Made by a program: the position numbers and the translations under genes
Part shown: positions 1-7,803 of the stretch, piece after piece
Layout: every line of letters begins with the position of its first letter
Position numbering within the stretch: the stretch's first letter is position 1
Assembly (NCBI GenBank): GCA_015243575.1
Contig: CP042469.1
Span: 806,001-870,000 of the forward strand
DNA: 64,000 nt
Direction of reading: 5' to 3'
Origin: Clostridiales bacterium
Lineage (GTDB): Bacteria; Bacillota; Clostridia; Peptostreptococcales; Anaerovoracaceae
Notes under the pieces: generated by a model
Told to the model about the DNA's origin: nothing
What the model saw: only the letters and a program-made list of their open reading frames with translations
The model's database searches: none

Positions 1-470
1 ATGTAAAGGGCTTATTGACGATTAAAACTGACCAGGAAGGTAATATTACATATGTGGAATCCAACACGACCGCTATGAATGCTCTTGCAACCAACCTGAC
101 ACAAGCTGTGCAGAATCAGTATAAATGGGAAGATGCTTCCATGATGCGCGTTCCTGTAGGAAGTATTGTAGGAAGTCAGATTTTATCCCAGTTCGGTCCT
201 TATGTTACGCTTAAGGTACTTCCCATTGGAACATCCAAAACCAATTTTAAAACGGAATTTGAGAGCATGGGGATCAATCAAACCAAATATAAGGTGTACC
301 TTGAAATGGACAGCCAGGCGAAAGTCTTAGCACCATTTTCAATTAACAATATCGATATACAAAATACAATACTGATTGCTGAAGCGATTATTGTTGGTGA
401 AGTTCCCAATTCCTATATTAATGTGCCGCCAGGTTCGGCAATGGATGCTACAAACTTTTTCAATGAGTGA
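1..470 (+). CDS. yunB: Sporulation protein YunB, 3' part only
   Basis: The reading frame is open to the left edge of the window (V-K-G-L before the TTG at 15), so this is the C-terminal part of a longer gene. The visible 150 or so residues contain the YunB-type run TIKTDQEGNITYVESN, a long polar helix (NALATNLTQAVQNQ) and a VPVGSIVGSQILSQFGP-type segment, followed by a mostly beta C-terminus. YunB is a sigma-E-dependent sporulation protein of endospore formers; its molecular role is not well defined. The frame ends at a TGA and no hairpin with a T-run follows. It is the main sign in the window that the organism sporulates. Recognition is from family knowledge, without a database search. Confidence 0.75.
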   Translation, partial: VKGLLTIKTDQEGNITYVESNTTAMNALATNLTQAVQNQYKWEDASMMRVPVGSIVGSQILSQFGPYVTLKVLPIGTSKTNFKTEFESMGINQTKYKVYLEMDSQAKVLAPFSINNIDIQNTILIAEAIIVGEVPNSYINVPPGSAMDATNFFNE

Positions 471-504
471 TTGTAATACTGCGAAAATTTTCCTTGCGGT
501 GCAA

Positions 505-533
505 TGCCAAGTTTTCTTGATTTATGGTATACT
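505..533 (+). promoter_or_regulatory. Probable extended -10 promoter upstream of hflX
   Basis: TGGTATACT at 525-533 is an extended -10 (TGn plus TATACT). The -35 at the 17-bp position (505-510, TGCCAA) is poor, which is common for extended -10 promoters. The leader that follows carries a small CAATC/GATTG hairpin. The position fits transcription of hflX-yigZ. Confidence 0.45.
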
Positions 534-654
534 AAATTACAGGCAATCTTTGGATTGTCTTATAAATAAGTCATGAAGATATTAATTTGGAGCAAATGTC
601 CGGTAAATAATTTAATATGGCATTGCCCCGGAAATGTAAATAAGGAGTACAGAT

Positions 655-1935
655 TTGAGATTTACAGATGATAATATAGTCCTGCAAAATGAGGGGTACC
701 GCGCAATTCTTGCAGGTGTTCAGCTGGATCAGGATATTTCCTATTCTATGAAAGAATTATGGTCCCTTGCAGAGGCTGCGGGAGTCGATGTAGCGGGGGA
801 GATGATACAGAATAAAGAAAGACCGAATACCGCCACATATATCGGGAAGGGTAAGGTGGACGAGCTTGCCGAACTGTGCCAAAATATGGAGGTTGATACG
901 GTCATTTTTAATGATGAGTTATCAGGTATGCAGCTAAGAAATCTAGAGGAGCGGCTTAACGTAAGAGTAATTGATAGAACCATATTGATTCTTGATATCT
1001 TTGCTTCAAGAGCTGTATCCCGAGAAGGAAAACTTCAGGTTGAGCTTGCTCAGCTTAAATATCGTATGCCTAGACTCACCGGCTTTGGAAAATCCCTCTC
1101 AAGACTGGGAGGCGGAATCGGCACCAGAGGTCCAGGGGAAAAGAAGCTGGAAACCGATCGCCGTCATATCTCCAAAAGGATGGATGAAATCAAACGGGAA
1201 CTGGCAGAGGTCAAAAACAATAGAACAACACAAAGAGCAAGGCGTCAGAAGAACGAAATTCCAGTGGTTGCATTGGTGGGGTATACCAATGCCGGAAAAT
1301 CAGCATTGATGAACAGGCTTCTTTCGTTTACGGACAAAGAAGAAAAGAGTGTATTTGAAAAGGATATGCTTTTTGCTACGCTGGATACTGCCCAGAGAAA
1401 TATTAAGCTGGAGACGAATCAAGAATTCATTCTGGTTGATACGGTAGGCTTTGTAAGCAAACTGCCCCATTCGCTTGTTAAGGCTTTTAAAGCAACCTTA
1501 GAGGAAGTAAACTATGCAGATTTATTGCTTCACGTAGTGGATGCGTCCTATTCGGATCATGATTTTCATATTAGCGTGACGAATCAGGTATTAAAAGAAA
1601 TCGGTGCTGCGGAGAAAGACCGATTGATGGTTTATAATAAAATTGATATTGCAGAGGATATCACTCTTCCTAGCAATGGGGAAGAAAATCTTTATATTTC
1701 AGCCACCCGGGGAGATAATATCGAGCAACTTGTGGATCGTATCAAAGAAAAGATTTTTTCTGACAGGACTGTGGTTAAAATGCTGATCCCATATGATCGG
1801 GGTGATATTTCATCCTATCTTTGTGAAAAAGCTCGTGTTGATACTATGGAGTATCGAAACGAAGGGACTTATTTTGAAGTAGAGATATCCAGGAAGGATT
1901 ACGGAAGGCTGGAGCAGTTTCTTCTCTTGGAATAA
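655..1935 (+). CDS. hflX: GTPase HflX
   Basis: HflX is a ribosome-associated GTPase of the TRAFAC class that binds the 50S subunit and splits stalled or hibernating ribosomes. The 426-residue length is normal. The N-terminal HflX domain (residues about 25-110, with the GKGKVDEL run) is followed by a basic coiled segment (about 170-200) and the G domain: G1 GYTNAGKS at 209-216, G3 DTVGF, G4 NKID. The start is a TTG preceded by AAGGAG at a short distance; no ATG downstream keeps the conserved N-terminus. It is followed 12 bp later by yigZ, so the two are probably one transcript. Confidence 0.95.
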   Translation: MRFTDDNIVLQNEGYRAILAGVQLDQDISYSMKELWSLAEAAGVDVAGEMIQNKERPNTATYIGKGKVDELAELCQNMEVDTVIFNDELSGMQLRNLEERLNVRVIDRTILILDIFASRAVSREGKLQVELAQLKYRMPRLTGFGKSLSRLGGGIGTRGPGEKKLETDRRHISKRMDEIKRELAEVKNNRTTQRARRQKNEIPVVALVGYTNAGKSALMNRLLSFTDKEEKSVFEKDMLFATLDTAQRNIKLETNQEFILVDTVGFVSKLPHSLVKAFKATLEEVNYADLLLHVVDASYSDHDFHISVTNQVLKEIGAAEKDRLMVYNKIDIAEDITLPSNGEENLYISATRGDNIEQLVDRIKEKIFSDRTVVKMLIPYDRGDISSYLCEKARVDTMEYRNEGTYFEVEISRKDYGRLEQFLLLE

Positions 1936-1947
1936 TCGGAGGTTCTT

Positions 1948-2577
1948 GTGATCAGATATAAAACAGTAATGAAAGAAGCTGAAGCTGAACAAATCATAGA
2001 CAAATCAAGATTTATTGGACATGTCAGGCCAGTTGATTCGAGAGAAGAAGCGGAAGCATTCCTTTTTGAAATTCGATCTAAGCATAAAACAGCAACCCAT
2101 AATGTTCCCTCGTTTGTAATCGGAGAACAATTTCAGTTTCAATGGGCAAGTGATGACGGAGAACCACAGGGGACTTCCGGTGCTCCCATGGTTCAGATGC
2201 TGGTAAAAGAAGGCATCACTAATTTAGCGCTTGTTGTCACAAGATATTACGGCGGGATTAAATTAGGAACCGGCGGCTTAGTCAGAGCTTATACTGGAAC
2301 TGCTAAGCTTGCATTAGAGGCCGCTGGTATCTGCGATGTAAAAGAACTGGATGAGCTGAAGGTGCGACTGGACTATACTTTCTACGGAAAATTGCAGAAT
2401 CTTGCCTTAAATGGCAATTTCACTATTTGTGATGCTGTTTTTGAGGATGCTGTTGTGGCGAATCTTGTCATGGAGCCGGAAAGTAGGGAAGAAATCAAAA
2501 CAATGCTTTCAAATTTGACAGGGGGAAATGCCTTGATTTTAGACGAAAACAGGCGATTGGCAAAAGTCAAGACCTAA
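1948..2577 (+). CDS. yigZ: YigZ/IMPACT family protein
   Basis: This 209-residue protein belongs to the UPF0029/IMPACT family (YigZ in E. coli, YvyE in Bacillus). It has the family hallmark WASDDGEPQGTSGAP and the VVTRYYGGIKLGTGGL motif in the N-terminal domain, plus the ferredoxin-like C-terminal domain (about 135-205). The cellular role is poorly defined; eukaryotic IMPACT acts on GCN1-linked translation control. The GTG start is chosen because ATCGGAGG lies just upstream, and the next methionine would delete the first strand. It sits 12 bp after hflX. Confidence 0.93.
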   Translation: MIRYKTVMKEAEAEQIIDKSRFIGHVRPVDSREEAEAFLFEIRSKHKTATHNVPSFVIGEQFQFQWASDDGEPQGTSGAPMVQMLVKEGITNLALVVTRYYGGIKLGTGGLVRAYTGTAKLALEAAGICDVKELDELKVRLDYTFYGKLQNLALNGNFTICDAVFEDAVVANLVMEPESREEIKTMLSNLTGGNALILDENRRLAKVKT

Positions 2578-2615
2578 TTGAAAAGTAAAATTTAGCAGAA
2601 AAACGAATTTTACCG

Positions 2616-2644
2616 TTGACATTAAAAAAATCCTATGCTAAGAT
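2616..2644 (+). promoter_or_regulatory. Sigma-A promoter of tRNA cluster
   Basis: TTGACA at 2616-2621 and TAAGAT at 2639-2644 are separated by exactly 17 bp. It lies 35 bp upstream of the first tRNA gene (Asn). Confidence 0.85.
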
Positions 2645-2678
2645 AAGAAAGCGCTCAAGAGAGAGCGAAAACGAACGT

Positions 2679-2753
2679 TCCAAGGTAGCTCAATGGTGGA
2701 GCACTCGGCTGTTAACCGATAGGTTGTGGGTTCGAGCCCCACCCTTGGAGCCA
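2679..2753 (+). tRNA. tRNA-Asn (GTT)
   Basis: Acceptor TCCAAGG pairs with CCTTGGA; anticodon loop CTGTTAA gives GTT. The discriminator is G and CCA is encoded. First gene of the cluster. Confidence 0.97.
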
Positions 2754-2785
2754 AGTTAAAAAAATAAAAATAAATAAAAAAAGTG

Positions 2786-2814
2786 TTGACACGAAGGTGA
2801 AAACAGAGTATAGT
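2786..2814 (+). promoter_or_regulatory. Internal sigma-A promoter in tRNA cluster
   Basis: TTGACA at 2786-2791 and TATAGT at 2809-2814 with 17-bp spacing, between tRNA-Asn and tRNA-Val. An A-rich stretch precedes it. Confidence 0.85.
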
Positions 2815-2849
2815 AAATAAATGTGTCAACCAATTAGTAAGCAAGCTTC

Positions 2850-2925
2850 GGGCGCATAGCTCAGCTGGGAGAGCACCTGCCTTACAAGCAGGGGGTCATA
2901 GGTTCGAGCCCTATTGCGCCCACCA
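2850..2925 (+). tRNA. tRNA-Val (TAC)
   Basis: Acceptor GGGCGCA/TGCGCCC, anticodon loop CTTACAA (TAC), discriminator A, encoded CCA, 76 nt. Confidence 0.97.
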
Positions 2926-2973
2926 ATTTCAACAAACCAAGCTTGCCGAAAAGAGAGTTTCACCCAAAAAAAC

Positions 2974-3050
2974 GGTCCGGTAGTTCAGTTGGTTAGAATG
3001 CCAGCCTGTCACGCTGGAGGTCGTCGGTTCGAGCCCGATCCGGATCGCCA
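2974..3050 (+). tRNA. tRNA-Asp (GTC)
   Basis: Acceptor GGTCCGG/CCGGATC with one G-T pair; anticodon GTC in loop CTGTCAC; discriminator G; encoded CCA; 77 nt. Confidence 0.97.
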
Positions 3051-3071
3051 TTTTAAAAAAATACAGAATAA

Positions 3072-3146
3072 GCTGGTGTGGCTCAACGGTAGAGCAGCTG
3101 ATTTGTAATCAGCAGGTTGGGGGTTCGATTCCCTCCACCAGCTCCA
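3072..3146 (+). tRNA. tRNA-Thr (TGT)
   Basis: Acceptor GCTGGTG/CACCAGC, anticodon loop TTTGTAA (TGT), discriminator T, encoded CCA. Its 3' end is partly duplicated about 158 bp downstream. Confidence 0.96.
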
Positions 3147-3317
3147 ATAACTCCATATATAATAGAAGGGAATCGAACCCGAAAGGGCTCGAGCGCATGG
3201 AGAAAGTCCGGTGGACTTTTGAAAAGCGAAAGGTTCAAGCCGACTGAAAAGGAGGCGAAGAACAGCGGATGTGGAGCAGACGCTTATTCCCTCCAACAGC
3301 TCCAGTAACTCCATATT
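3128..3317 (+). repeat. Degenerate tRNA-Thr 3'-end duplication and spacer element
   Basis: About 32 bp covering the T-arm, acceptor end and flank of tRNA-Thr (3128-3159) recur with few changes at 3286-3317 (CTCCACCAGCTCC against CTCCAACAGCTCC). In between, 3168-3180 is a perfect 13-bp reverse complement of the T-arm at 3121-3133, followed by CCCGAAAGGG. The second copy lacks the rest of a tRNA and is not a gene. A similar arrangement follows tRNA-Ser(TGA). Confidence 0.7.
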
Positions 3318-3366
3318 ATATGGCAGTAACACAAAATAAAAAAAGAAAAAAACTTAAAGAAAAAAC

Positions 3367-3395
3367 TTGACAAATTTTGCTGAATATTCTATAAT
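3367..3395 (+). promoter_or_regulatory. Consensus sigma-A promoter, second tRNA block
   Basis: Perfect consensus: TTGACA 3367-3372, 17-bp spacer, TATAAT 3390-3395. It lies 67 bp before tRNA-Tyr and probably drives the remaining twelve tRNAs. Confidence 0.92.
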
Positions 3396-3461
3396 AATCA
3401 AGCGGTCAAAAAACAAAAGGGAATTGCTGGTTCCCAACATACCTTGAAAAATCAATAATCT

Positions 3462-3546
3462 GGAGGGATTCCCGAGTGGCTAAAGGGGGCGGACTGTAAA
3501 TCCGTTAGCTGAGCTTTCGGTGGTTCGAATCCACCTCCCTCCACCA
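3462..3546 (+). tRNA. tRNA-Tyr (GTA)
   Basis: Class II tRNA with a long variable arm, 85 nt; acceptor GGAGGGA/TCCCTCC; anticodon GTA; encoded CCA. Confidence 0.97.
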
Positions 3547-3552
3547 AAACAT

Positions 3553-3627
3553 GCGGAAGTGGCTCAGGGGTAGAGCATCGCCTTGCCAAGGCGAGGGTCG
3601 CGAGTTCGAATCTCGTCTTCCGCTCCA
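3553..3627 (+). tRNA. tRNA-Gly (GCC)
   Basis: Acceptor GCGGAAG/CTTCCGC, anticodon loop TTGCCAA (GCC), discriminator T, encoded CCA. Confidence 0.97.
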
Positions 3628-3632
3628 ATTCT

Positions 3633-3706
3633 GCGGATGTCGTACAATGGTAGTACTTCAGCCTTCCAAGCTGATAGCGCGGGTTCGATTCCCGCCATCC
3701 GCTCCA
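3633..3706 (+). tRNA. tRNA-Gly (TCC)
   Basis: Acceptor GCGGATG/CATCCGC, anticodon loop CTTCCAA (TCC), discriminator T, encoded CCA, 74 nt. Confidence 0.97.
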
Positions 3707-3732
3707 TATTCTCATTAGCACTAGAACAATTT

Positions 3733-3809
3733 GGGCTCATAGCTCAGCTGGATAGAGCATCGGCCTTCTAAGCCGTGTGTCCGGGGTTCGAATCCCTGTG
3801 GGCTCGCCA
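3733..3809 (+). tRNA. tRNA-Arg (TCT)
   Basis: Acceptor GGGCTCA/TGGGCTC, anticodon loop CTTCTAA (TCT), discriminator G, encoded CCA. Confidence 0.96.
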
Positions 3810-3824
3810 AATTTTTTTTGAGAA

Positions 3825-3900
3825 TGGGGTATAGCCAAGCCGGTAAGGCAACGGACTTTGACTCCGTCATTCGTAGGTTCGAGTCCTGCTACCCCAGCCA
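3825..3900 (+). tRNA. tRNA-Gln (TTG)
   Basis: Acceptor TGGGGTA/TACCCCA, the T1-A72 start typical of tRNA-Gln, anticodon TTG, encoded CCA. Confidence 0.97.
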
Positions 3901-3904
3901 ATAG

Positions 3905-3980
3905 GACCCATTAGCTCAGTCGGTAGAGCACTTGACTTTTAATCAAGGTGTCCCGCGTTCGAATCGCGGATGGGTCACCA
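3905..3980 (+). tRNA. tRNA-Lys (TTT)
   Basis: Acceptor GACCCAT/ATGGGTC fixes the 5' end at 3905; anticodon TTT in loop CTTTTAA; discriminator A; encoded CCA. Confidence 0.96.
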
Positions 3981-4011
3981 ATAACTCTGAAGGATAGTAG
4001 AACCTAACGAT

Positions 4012-4100
4012 GGAGAGGTGTCCGAGCGGTTTAAGGAGCTGGTCTTGAAAACCAGTGACTCCGAAAGGGGCCGTGGGTTCGAATCCCACCCTCTCCGCCA
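4012..4100 (+). tRNA. tRNA-Ser (TGA)
   Basis: Class II, 89 nt, acceptor GGAGAGG/CCTCTCC, anticodon loop CTTGAAA (TGA), long variable arm, discriminator G, encoded CCA. Confidence 0.97.
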
Positions 4101-4187
4101 CACAAACACATGAATCTCAAGGGATTTATACCCGAAGGGCGTTAAGCTTAACGGAGTGGAGGATGAGTAAAATCGCCCTCTCCGTCA
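4089..4187 (+). repeat. Degenerate tRNA-Ser 3'-end duplication and spacer element
   Basis: The acceptor end of tRNA-Ser(TGA), CCCTCTCCGCCA at 4089-4100, reappears as CCCTCTCCGTCA at 4176-4187. The spacer between holds GGGATTTATACCCGAAGGGC, which resembles the core GGGAATCGAACCCGAAAGGG in the spacer after tRNA-Thr. No complete tRNA can be folded from the second copy. Confidence 0.6.
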
Positions 4188-4214
4188 TGATATATAGAGG
4201 AATCGACCAACCAT

Positions 4215-4306
4215 GGAGAAGTACTCAAGCAGGCTCAAGAGGACGGTTTGCTAAACCGTTAGACCGGGTAACTGGTGCATGGGTTCGAATCCCATCTTCT
4301 CCGCCA
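4215..4306 (+). tRNA. tRNA-Ser (GCT)
   Basis: Class II, 92 nt, acceptor GGAGAAG/CTTCTCC, anticodon loop TTGCTAA (GCT), long variable arm, encoded CCA. Confidence 0.97.
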
Positions 4307-4309
4307 CAT

Positions 4310-4385
4310 AGGGGCATAGCTCAGTTGGTAGAGCAGTGGTCTCCAAAACCACGTGCCGTGGGTTCAAGTCCTACTGCCCCTGCCA
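4310..4385 (+). tRNA. tRNA-Trp (CCA)
   Basis: Acceptor AGGGGCA/TGCCCCT, anticodon loop CTCCAAA (CCA), discriminator G, encoded 3' CCA. Confidence 0.97.
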
Positions 4386-4414
4386 ATTTTAATAATAAGA
4401 GATTCAGCTGGTTG

Positions 4415-4491
4415 CGGGGTGTAGCGCAGCTTGGTAGCGCAACTGGTTTGGGACCAGTGGGCCGCGGGTTCAAATCCTGCCACCCCGACCA
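4415..4491 (+). tRNA. tRNA-Pro (TGG)
   Basis: Acceptor CGGGGTG/CACCCCG, anticodon TGG in loop TTTGGGA, discriminator A, encoded CCA. A short T-run follows without a hairpin. Confidence 0.97.
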
Positions 4492-4502
4492 TTTTTTATC
4501 AG

Positions 4503-4579
4503 GGGCCATTAGCTCAGTTGGTCAGAGCGTCCGGCTCATAACCGGCAGGTCCGGGGTTCAAGTCCCTGATGGCCCACCA
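4503..4579 (+). tRNA. tRNA-Met type (CAT), elongator or Ile2
   Basis: Acceptor GGGCCAT/ATGGCCC is fully paired, so it is not the initiator, which has an unpaired C1-A72. Loop CTCATAA gives anticodon CAT. It could be elongator Met or the lysidine-modified Ile2 tRNA; the anticodon stem alone does not settle this. Confidence 0.93.
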
Positions 4580-4597
4580 AAAAGTGAATATTGATTT

Positions 4598-4673
4598 GCC
4601 CAGATAGCTCAGTAGGTAGAGCAGAGGACTGAAAATCCTCGTGTCCTTGGTTCAATTCCGAGTCTGGGCACCA
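4598..4673 (+). tRNA. tRNA-Phe (GAA)
   Basis: Acceptor GCCCAGA/TCTGGGC, anticodon loop CTGAAAA (GAA), discriminator A, encoded CCA. Last gene of the cluster. Confidence 0.97.
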
Positions 4674-4681
4674 CTTAGAAA

Positions 4682-4735
4682 CCTTCGGGAACGATTGAAT
4701 TAGCAACGTTTTCGGAGGATTTTCTTTTTTTTGTA
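4682..4735 (+). terminator. Intrinsic terminator of tRNA cluster
   Basis: A 12-bp stem (CCTTCGGGAACG at 4682-4693 with CGTTTTCGGAGG at 4707-4718, including G-T pairs) is followed by ATTTTCTTTTTTTT. Confidence 0.88.
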
Positions 4736-5069
4736 TAGGAAATATCTCTGGACGATTCTGTCATTTCCTCTTTTGTTATTTTTCGATGCATATCTCTAAG
4801 GAATGCGTCCTTTTGTTGTATCGGTATGCTTACAAAATAAATTCATCGTATTCGGTCATATCTTGAATCATCTTGATATATGGAAACGAATAGAAACGAT
4901 TTCGTGCTGTTTGTCGGAGAATTTGTAATAAGCATTAGATTGCATTGAACTGTGGACAAGCTTCATAATAAATAGTAGAAGGGGTGTTTCATAAGGAGCA
5001 CAAGAAGATTAGTACCATAAGCACACAAAAACACAACTGTAGTAGAGCATTGAGCATCAGGGGGAAAAC
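4736..5069. other. Gene-free AT-rich spacer
   Basis: About 330 bp between the tRNA terminator and the SLH gene. I see no coding potential, repeat or clear promoter hexamer pair. A weak TTGAAC at 4945 has no -10 at correct spacing. Confidence 0.5.
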
Positions 5070-5819
5070 GTGAAAGAAATACCAAATTTCAGGGGACTTT
5101 TGGTCATTCTTCTTGCAGCAGTCTTGGTTCCTTTTGCAGCATTAACTGCGAAGGAAACAAGTTATGCTGCTGAGCAGCCTGACCGAATAACCGGCATTCA
5201 CCGGGCGTACATATATGGCTATCCAGATGGAACGGTAAAACCTCTTGGAGTACTGACCCGGGAGGAAGCAGCGGCGATTTTTAGCAGGCTGCTGGAAGGC
5301 TGTGATAAATGGGCCGCAGAACAAAAGGAAAGGAAGTTCTCTGATGTCAGTCCGGACCGATGGTCCTACAGAGAAATATCAGAATTGGCTGATGCTGGAT
5401 TCTTGCAAGGGTACCCAGATGGAAGTTTTCGACCTGAAAACCCCATCACACGGGCTGAATTTGCTAATATCGCTTCAAAACTTTCCACGAAGTTCGATCT
5501 CGATGTGCCTAGCTTTCCAGATACACCCAATCACTGGGGTGCGGATCCAATTCGCACGGCTGCCTGCCGCGGCTGGATTCGATCTTTTGGAGACGGATCT
5601 TTTCGGCCTGAGGAGCATCTTCTTCGCTGTGAAGGGATGATGCTGATCAATGATGCACTTGATCGAAGAGTGAATGGAGAGGGGCTAACACATAAGGTGA
5701 TTCGCTGGATCGATAATCCTGCACATGAGTGGTATTATGAAATCGTACAGGAAGCTAGCAATTCCCATAAATATGAAAGAATGGATAAAACGAAATCCAC
5801 GGAAAGATGGATTGAATAA
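5070..5819 (+). CDS. S-layer homology (SLH) domain protein
   Basis: An exported 249-residue protein. The signal peptide is residues 1 to about 34 (basic start, hydrophobic core LLVILLAAVLVPFAAL, then small residues before AAEQ). Three SLH repeats follow, recognisable by YGYPDGTVKP (about 48), GYPDGSFRPENPITRAEF (about 113) and SFGDGSFRPEEHLLR (about 174). SLH triplets bind secondary cell-wall polysaccharide, often pyruvylated. The protein has essentially no other domain, so it may be a small S-layer or anchoring protein. The start is a GTG after GGGGGAAAACGTG-type purine-rich sequence. It stands alone between the tRNA cluster and tdk. Confidence 0.88.
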   Translation: MKEIPNFRGLLVILLAAVLVPFAALTAKETSYAAEQPDRITGIHRAYIYGYPDGTVKPLGVLTREEAAAIFSRLLEGCDKWAAEQKERKFSDVSPDRWSYREISELADAGFLQGYPDGSFRPENPITRAEFANIASKLSTKFDLDVPSFPDTPNHWGADPIRTAACRGWIRSFGDGSFRPEEHLLRCEGMMLINDALDRRVNGEGLTHKVIRWIDNPAHEWYYEIVQEASNSHKYERMDKTKSTERWIE

Positions 5820-6020
5820 GGAAGTAATATAATAGGGAAATAATTCAAAACAGAAATAATCCGGATTGATGGATTGCGTCAACCGGTATTATGCTGGGGG
5901 TTGTCTCAACATGTATCTTCATGGAGGGATGGCCTCTTTTACTTCCTGCACTTGCTTTCATCATAGAGGAGTAATTCTATAAGTTTCTTCCTGAACATTT
6001 TTCCTGTTTCCCTGTTCCTG

Positions 6021-6049
6021 TTGATTTTAACGCTCCATTCCTTTAAAAT
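6021..6049 (+). promoter_or_regulatory. Putative promoter of tdk
   Basis: TTGATT 6021-6026 and TAAAAT 6044-6049 with 17-bp spacing, 31 bp before the thymidine kinase start. Confidence 0.6.
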
Positions 6050-6079
6050 AGAATTACACGAACGTAAGGAGGAACTGAA

Positions 6080-6658
6080 GTGGCACAATTATATTACAGA
6101 TACAGCACCATGAATGCAGGAAAGTCCATAGAACTGATCAAAGTAGCATATAACTACGAAGAACGGGGGAAACGGGTACTGGTTCTGACGCCCAGTATTG
6201 ATGACAGATTCGGTGTTGGGGTCGTTGCTTCCAGAATCGGGATCACAAGAGAGGCAATTACAATCAATGAGGAAACCAATGTTCTCGAATTGTTTATGAA
6301 AGAAAACAAGCGTCATGGCATAGACTGTGTCCTTGTGGATGAGTGCCAGTTTCTAAAAAAGCATCACGTTCAAGAGCTTGTTGAGATCGTCGACAGCTGC
6401 GATGTTCCTGTGCTGGCCTACGGATTAAAAAACGATTTCAAAAATGAGCTTTTCGAGGGCTCTTATTATATGCTGATTTATGCGGATAAAATAGAAGAGA
6501 TCAAGACAATCTGCTGGTGTGGCAGAAAGGCTACCATGGTAGCCAGGGTTGTGGACGGGAAATTTGTAAAGACCGGTGAACAGATCGTGGTCGGTGGCAA
6601 TGACATGTATATTTCCCTTTGCAGAAAGCATTACAATGACGGACGCCTGGGAGAATAA
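6080..6658 (+). CDS. tdk: Thymidine kinase
   Basis: Phosphorylates thymidine to dTMP with ATP (pyrimidine salvage). The 192-residue protein is a type II thymidine kinase close in layout to E. coli Tdk: P-loop STMNAGKS near residue 10-17, IDDRFG lasso-side segment, Walker B VDECQF at about 87, and a structural zinc site with CWCGRK and CRKH near the C-terminus. The GTG start follows AAGGAGGAACTGAA. It converges with the radical SAM gene, 7 bp apart. Confidence 0.95.
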   Translation: MAQLYYRYSTMNAGKSIELIKVAYNYEERGKRVLVLTPSIDDRFGVGVVASRIGITREAITINEETNVLELFMKENKRHGIDCVLVDECQFLKKHHVQELVEIVDSCDVPVLAYGLKNDFKNELFEGSYYMLIYADKIEEIKTICWCGRKATMVARVVDGKFVKTGEQIVVGGNDMYISLCRKHYNDGRLGE

Positions 6659-6665
6659 AAGGATA

Positions 6666-7595
6666 CTATTTCAAACTTATATCAGTTTTTACCAGACCTA
6701 TCAAGCCTTTTCCCTGATAGCTGTTTCTGTGTCTGAATTCCTTTTGAATTCCGTTGAGGATGGACCGCTTTTCATATCCCCATTCAGGCGCAATCAGAAG
6801 ATGACGCGGCGCATCTGCCGTCACTCTATGGATTGTTATCTCTGGAGGGACGATTTCGAGTGCATCAACCACAAGGTTGATGTATTCTTCTTTTTGGGGT
6901 ATGTGTATCCGATCCGGATAAAATTCAGCGAGACGTGTACCTTTTAGTACATTCATTAAATGCAGCTTGATGCCGAAGACATTTTTGCTGCAAACATGGC
7001 GGAGGGAGCTTAGCATATCGTCTCTGGTTTCTCCCGGAAGTCCGAAAATTAAGTGTACTACCGTTTTTATGCCGCGCTTTTTCAGCTCCGTAACCGCTTC
7101 ATCAAACACGGATAATGGGTAGCAACGATTGATCAGCTCCGCAGTATTCTCATGAATGGTCTGAAGTCCGAGTTCGACCCAAAGGAAAGTTCTTTTGCTC
7201 AGCTCTGCGAGAAGCTCCAAGACTTCCGCTGAAAGACAGTCGGGCCTTGTCGCAATTGCAATCCCAATGACATCTGGATAAGCGAGAGCCTGTTCATATT
7301 TTTCACGCAGAACCTCGATTGGGGCATAGGTGTTTGTATGGCTTTGAAAATAGGCAATGTATTTGCCGGAGGGCCATTTATTTGATAGAAGCTTAATTTG
7401 CCCAGGGATATCACTGGCGAAATCACCAGATCCGTCTGCAGAACAAAAAATGCAGCCCCCTGCGCCTTTTGTGCCGTCTCTGTTAGGACAAGTAAATCCG
7501 GCGTCCAGAGAAAGTTTGATGACTTTGCATCCAAATTGATGCTTTAAATAGCTGCCGATGGAATTAAAATATTGATCGTTGTATATGGTATTCAT
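6666..7595 (-). CDS. TIGR01212-family radical SAM protein (YtqA-like)
   Basis: A 309-residue radical SAM protein with the cluster motif of the YtqA/YhcC family: C36, C48 and C51 in FTCPNRDGTKGAGGCIFC. This family uses a long first spacing instead of the classical CX3CX2C. The rest fits the family, with DGSGDFA, IATRPDC and a WVELGLQT strand typical of radical SAM barrels. The substrate is unknown; related proteins have been linked to tRNA or cofactor chemistry only by inference. I chose the ATG at 7595 (MNTIYNDQYF) because it has AAAGAGA upstream and matches the family start; the frame is open further upstream without similarity. Confidence 0.88.
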   Translation of the reverse strand: MNTIYNDQYFNSIGSYLKHQFGCKVIKLSLDAGFTCPNRDGTKGAGGCIFCSADGSGDFASDIPGQIKLLSNKWPSGKYIAYFQSHTNTYAPIEVLREKYEQALAYPDVIGIAIATRPDCLSAEVLELLAELSKRTFLWVELGLQTIHENTAELINRCYPLSVFDEAVTELKKRGIKTVVHLIFGLPGETRDDMLSSLRHVCSKNVFGIKLHLMNVLKGTRLAEFYPDRIHIPQKEEYINLVVDALEIVPPEITIHRVTADAPRHLLIAPEWGYEKRSILNGIQKEFRHRNSYQGKGLIGLVKTDISLK

Positions 7596-7676
7596 TTCAA
7601 TGTGTCTCTTTCGATAAAATTCAAGGGTAAAACCTGTTGGCATTTCGATTGCAATATTTGCAGCAACCCAATAATA

Positions 7677-7685
7677 TGGTATAAT
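7677..7685 (+). promoter_or_regulatory. Candidate extended -10
   Basis: TGGTATAAT on the plus strand, just upstream of the 7696-7732 hairpin. It could start a long leader to queH. No good -35 is visible. Confidence 0.35.
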
Positions 7686-7695
7686 CATTCATGGA

Positions 7696-7732
7696 ATAAT
7701 AATCGCAGAAATCTTGTGGCTGCGATTATTAT
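7696..7732 (+). other. Perfect 13-bp stem-loop in queH upstream region
   Basis: ATAATAATCGCAG (7696-7708) pairs with CTGCGATTATTAT (7720-7732) around an 11-nt loop. No T-run follows on either strand, so it is not an obvious terminator. Confidence 0.6.
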
Positions 7733-7803
7733 ACGGATTGAGTGCCCTGCGAGAATTTCTGTTTTGAAAGCGAGCAGGACCGAAAACGCAGATTGTATCG
7801 GTG

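Noticed and set aside
3147-3285. Small protein gene covering the spacer after tRNA-Thr
   Set aside because: The open frame begins inside the tRNA and contains no independent ribosome site; the repeat structure explains the sequence better.
2638-4600. Open frames across the tRNA genes, for example on the minus strand with ESNPQPADYKSAALPLSH-like peptides
   Set aside because: These are translations of tRNA genes on the wrong strand, a well-known annotation artefact.
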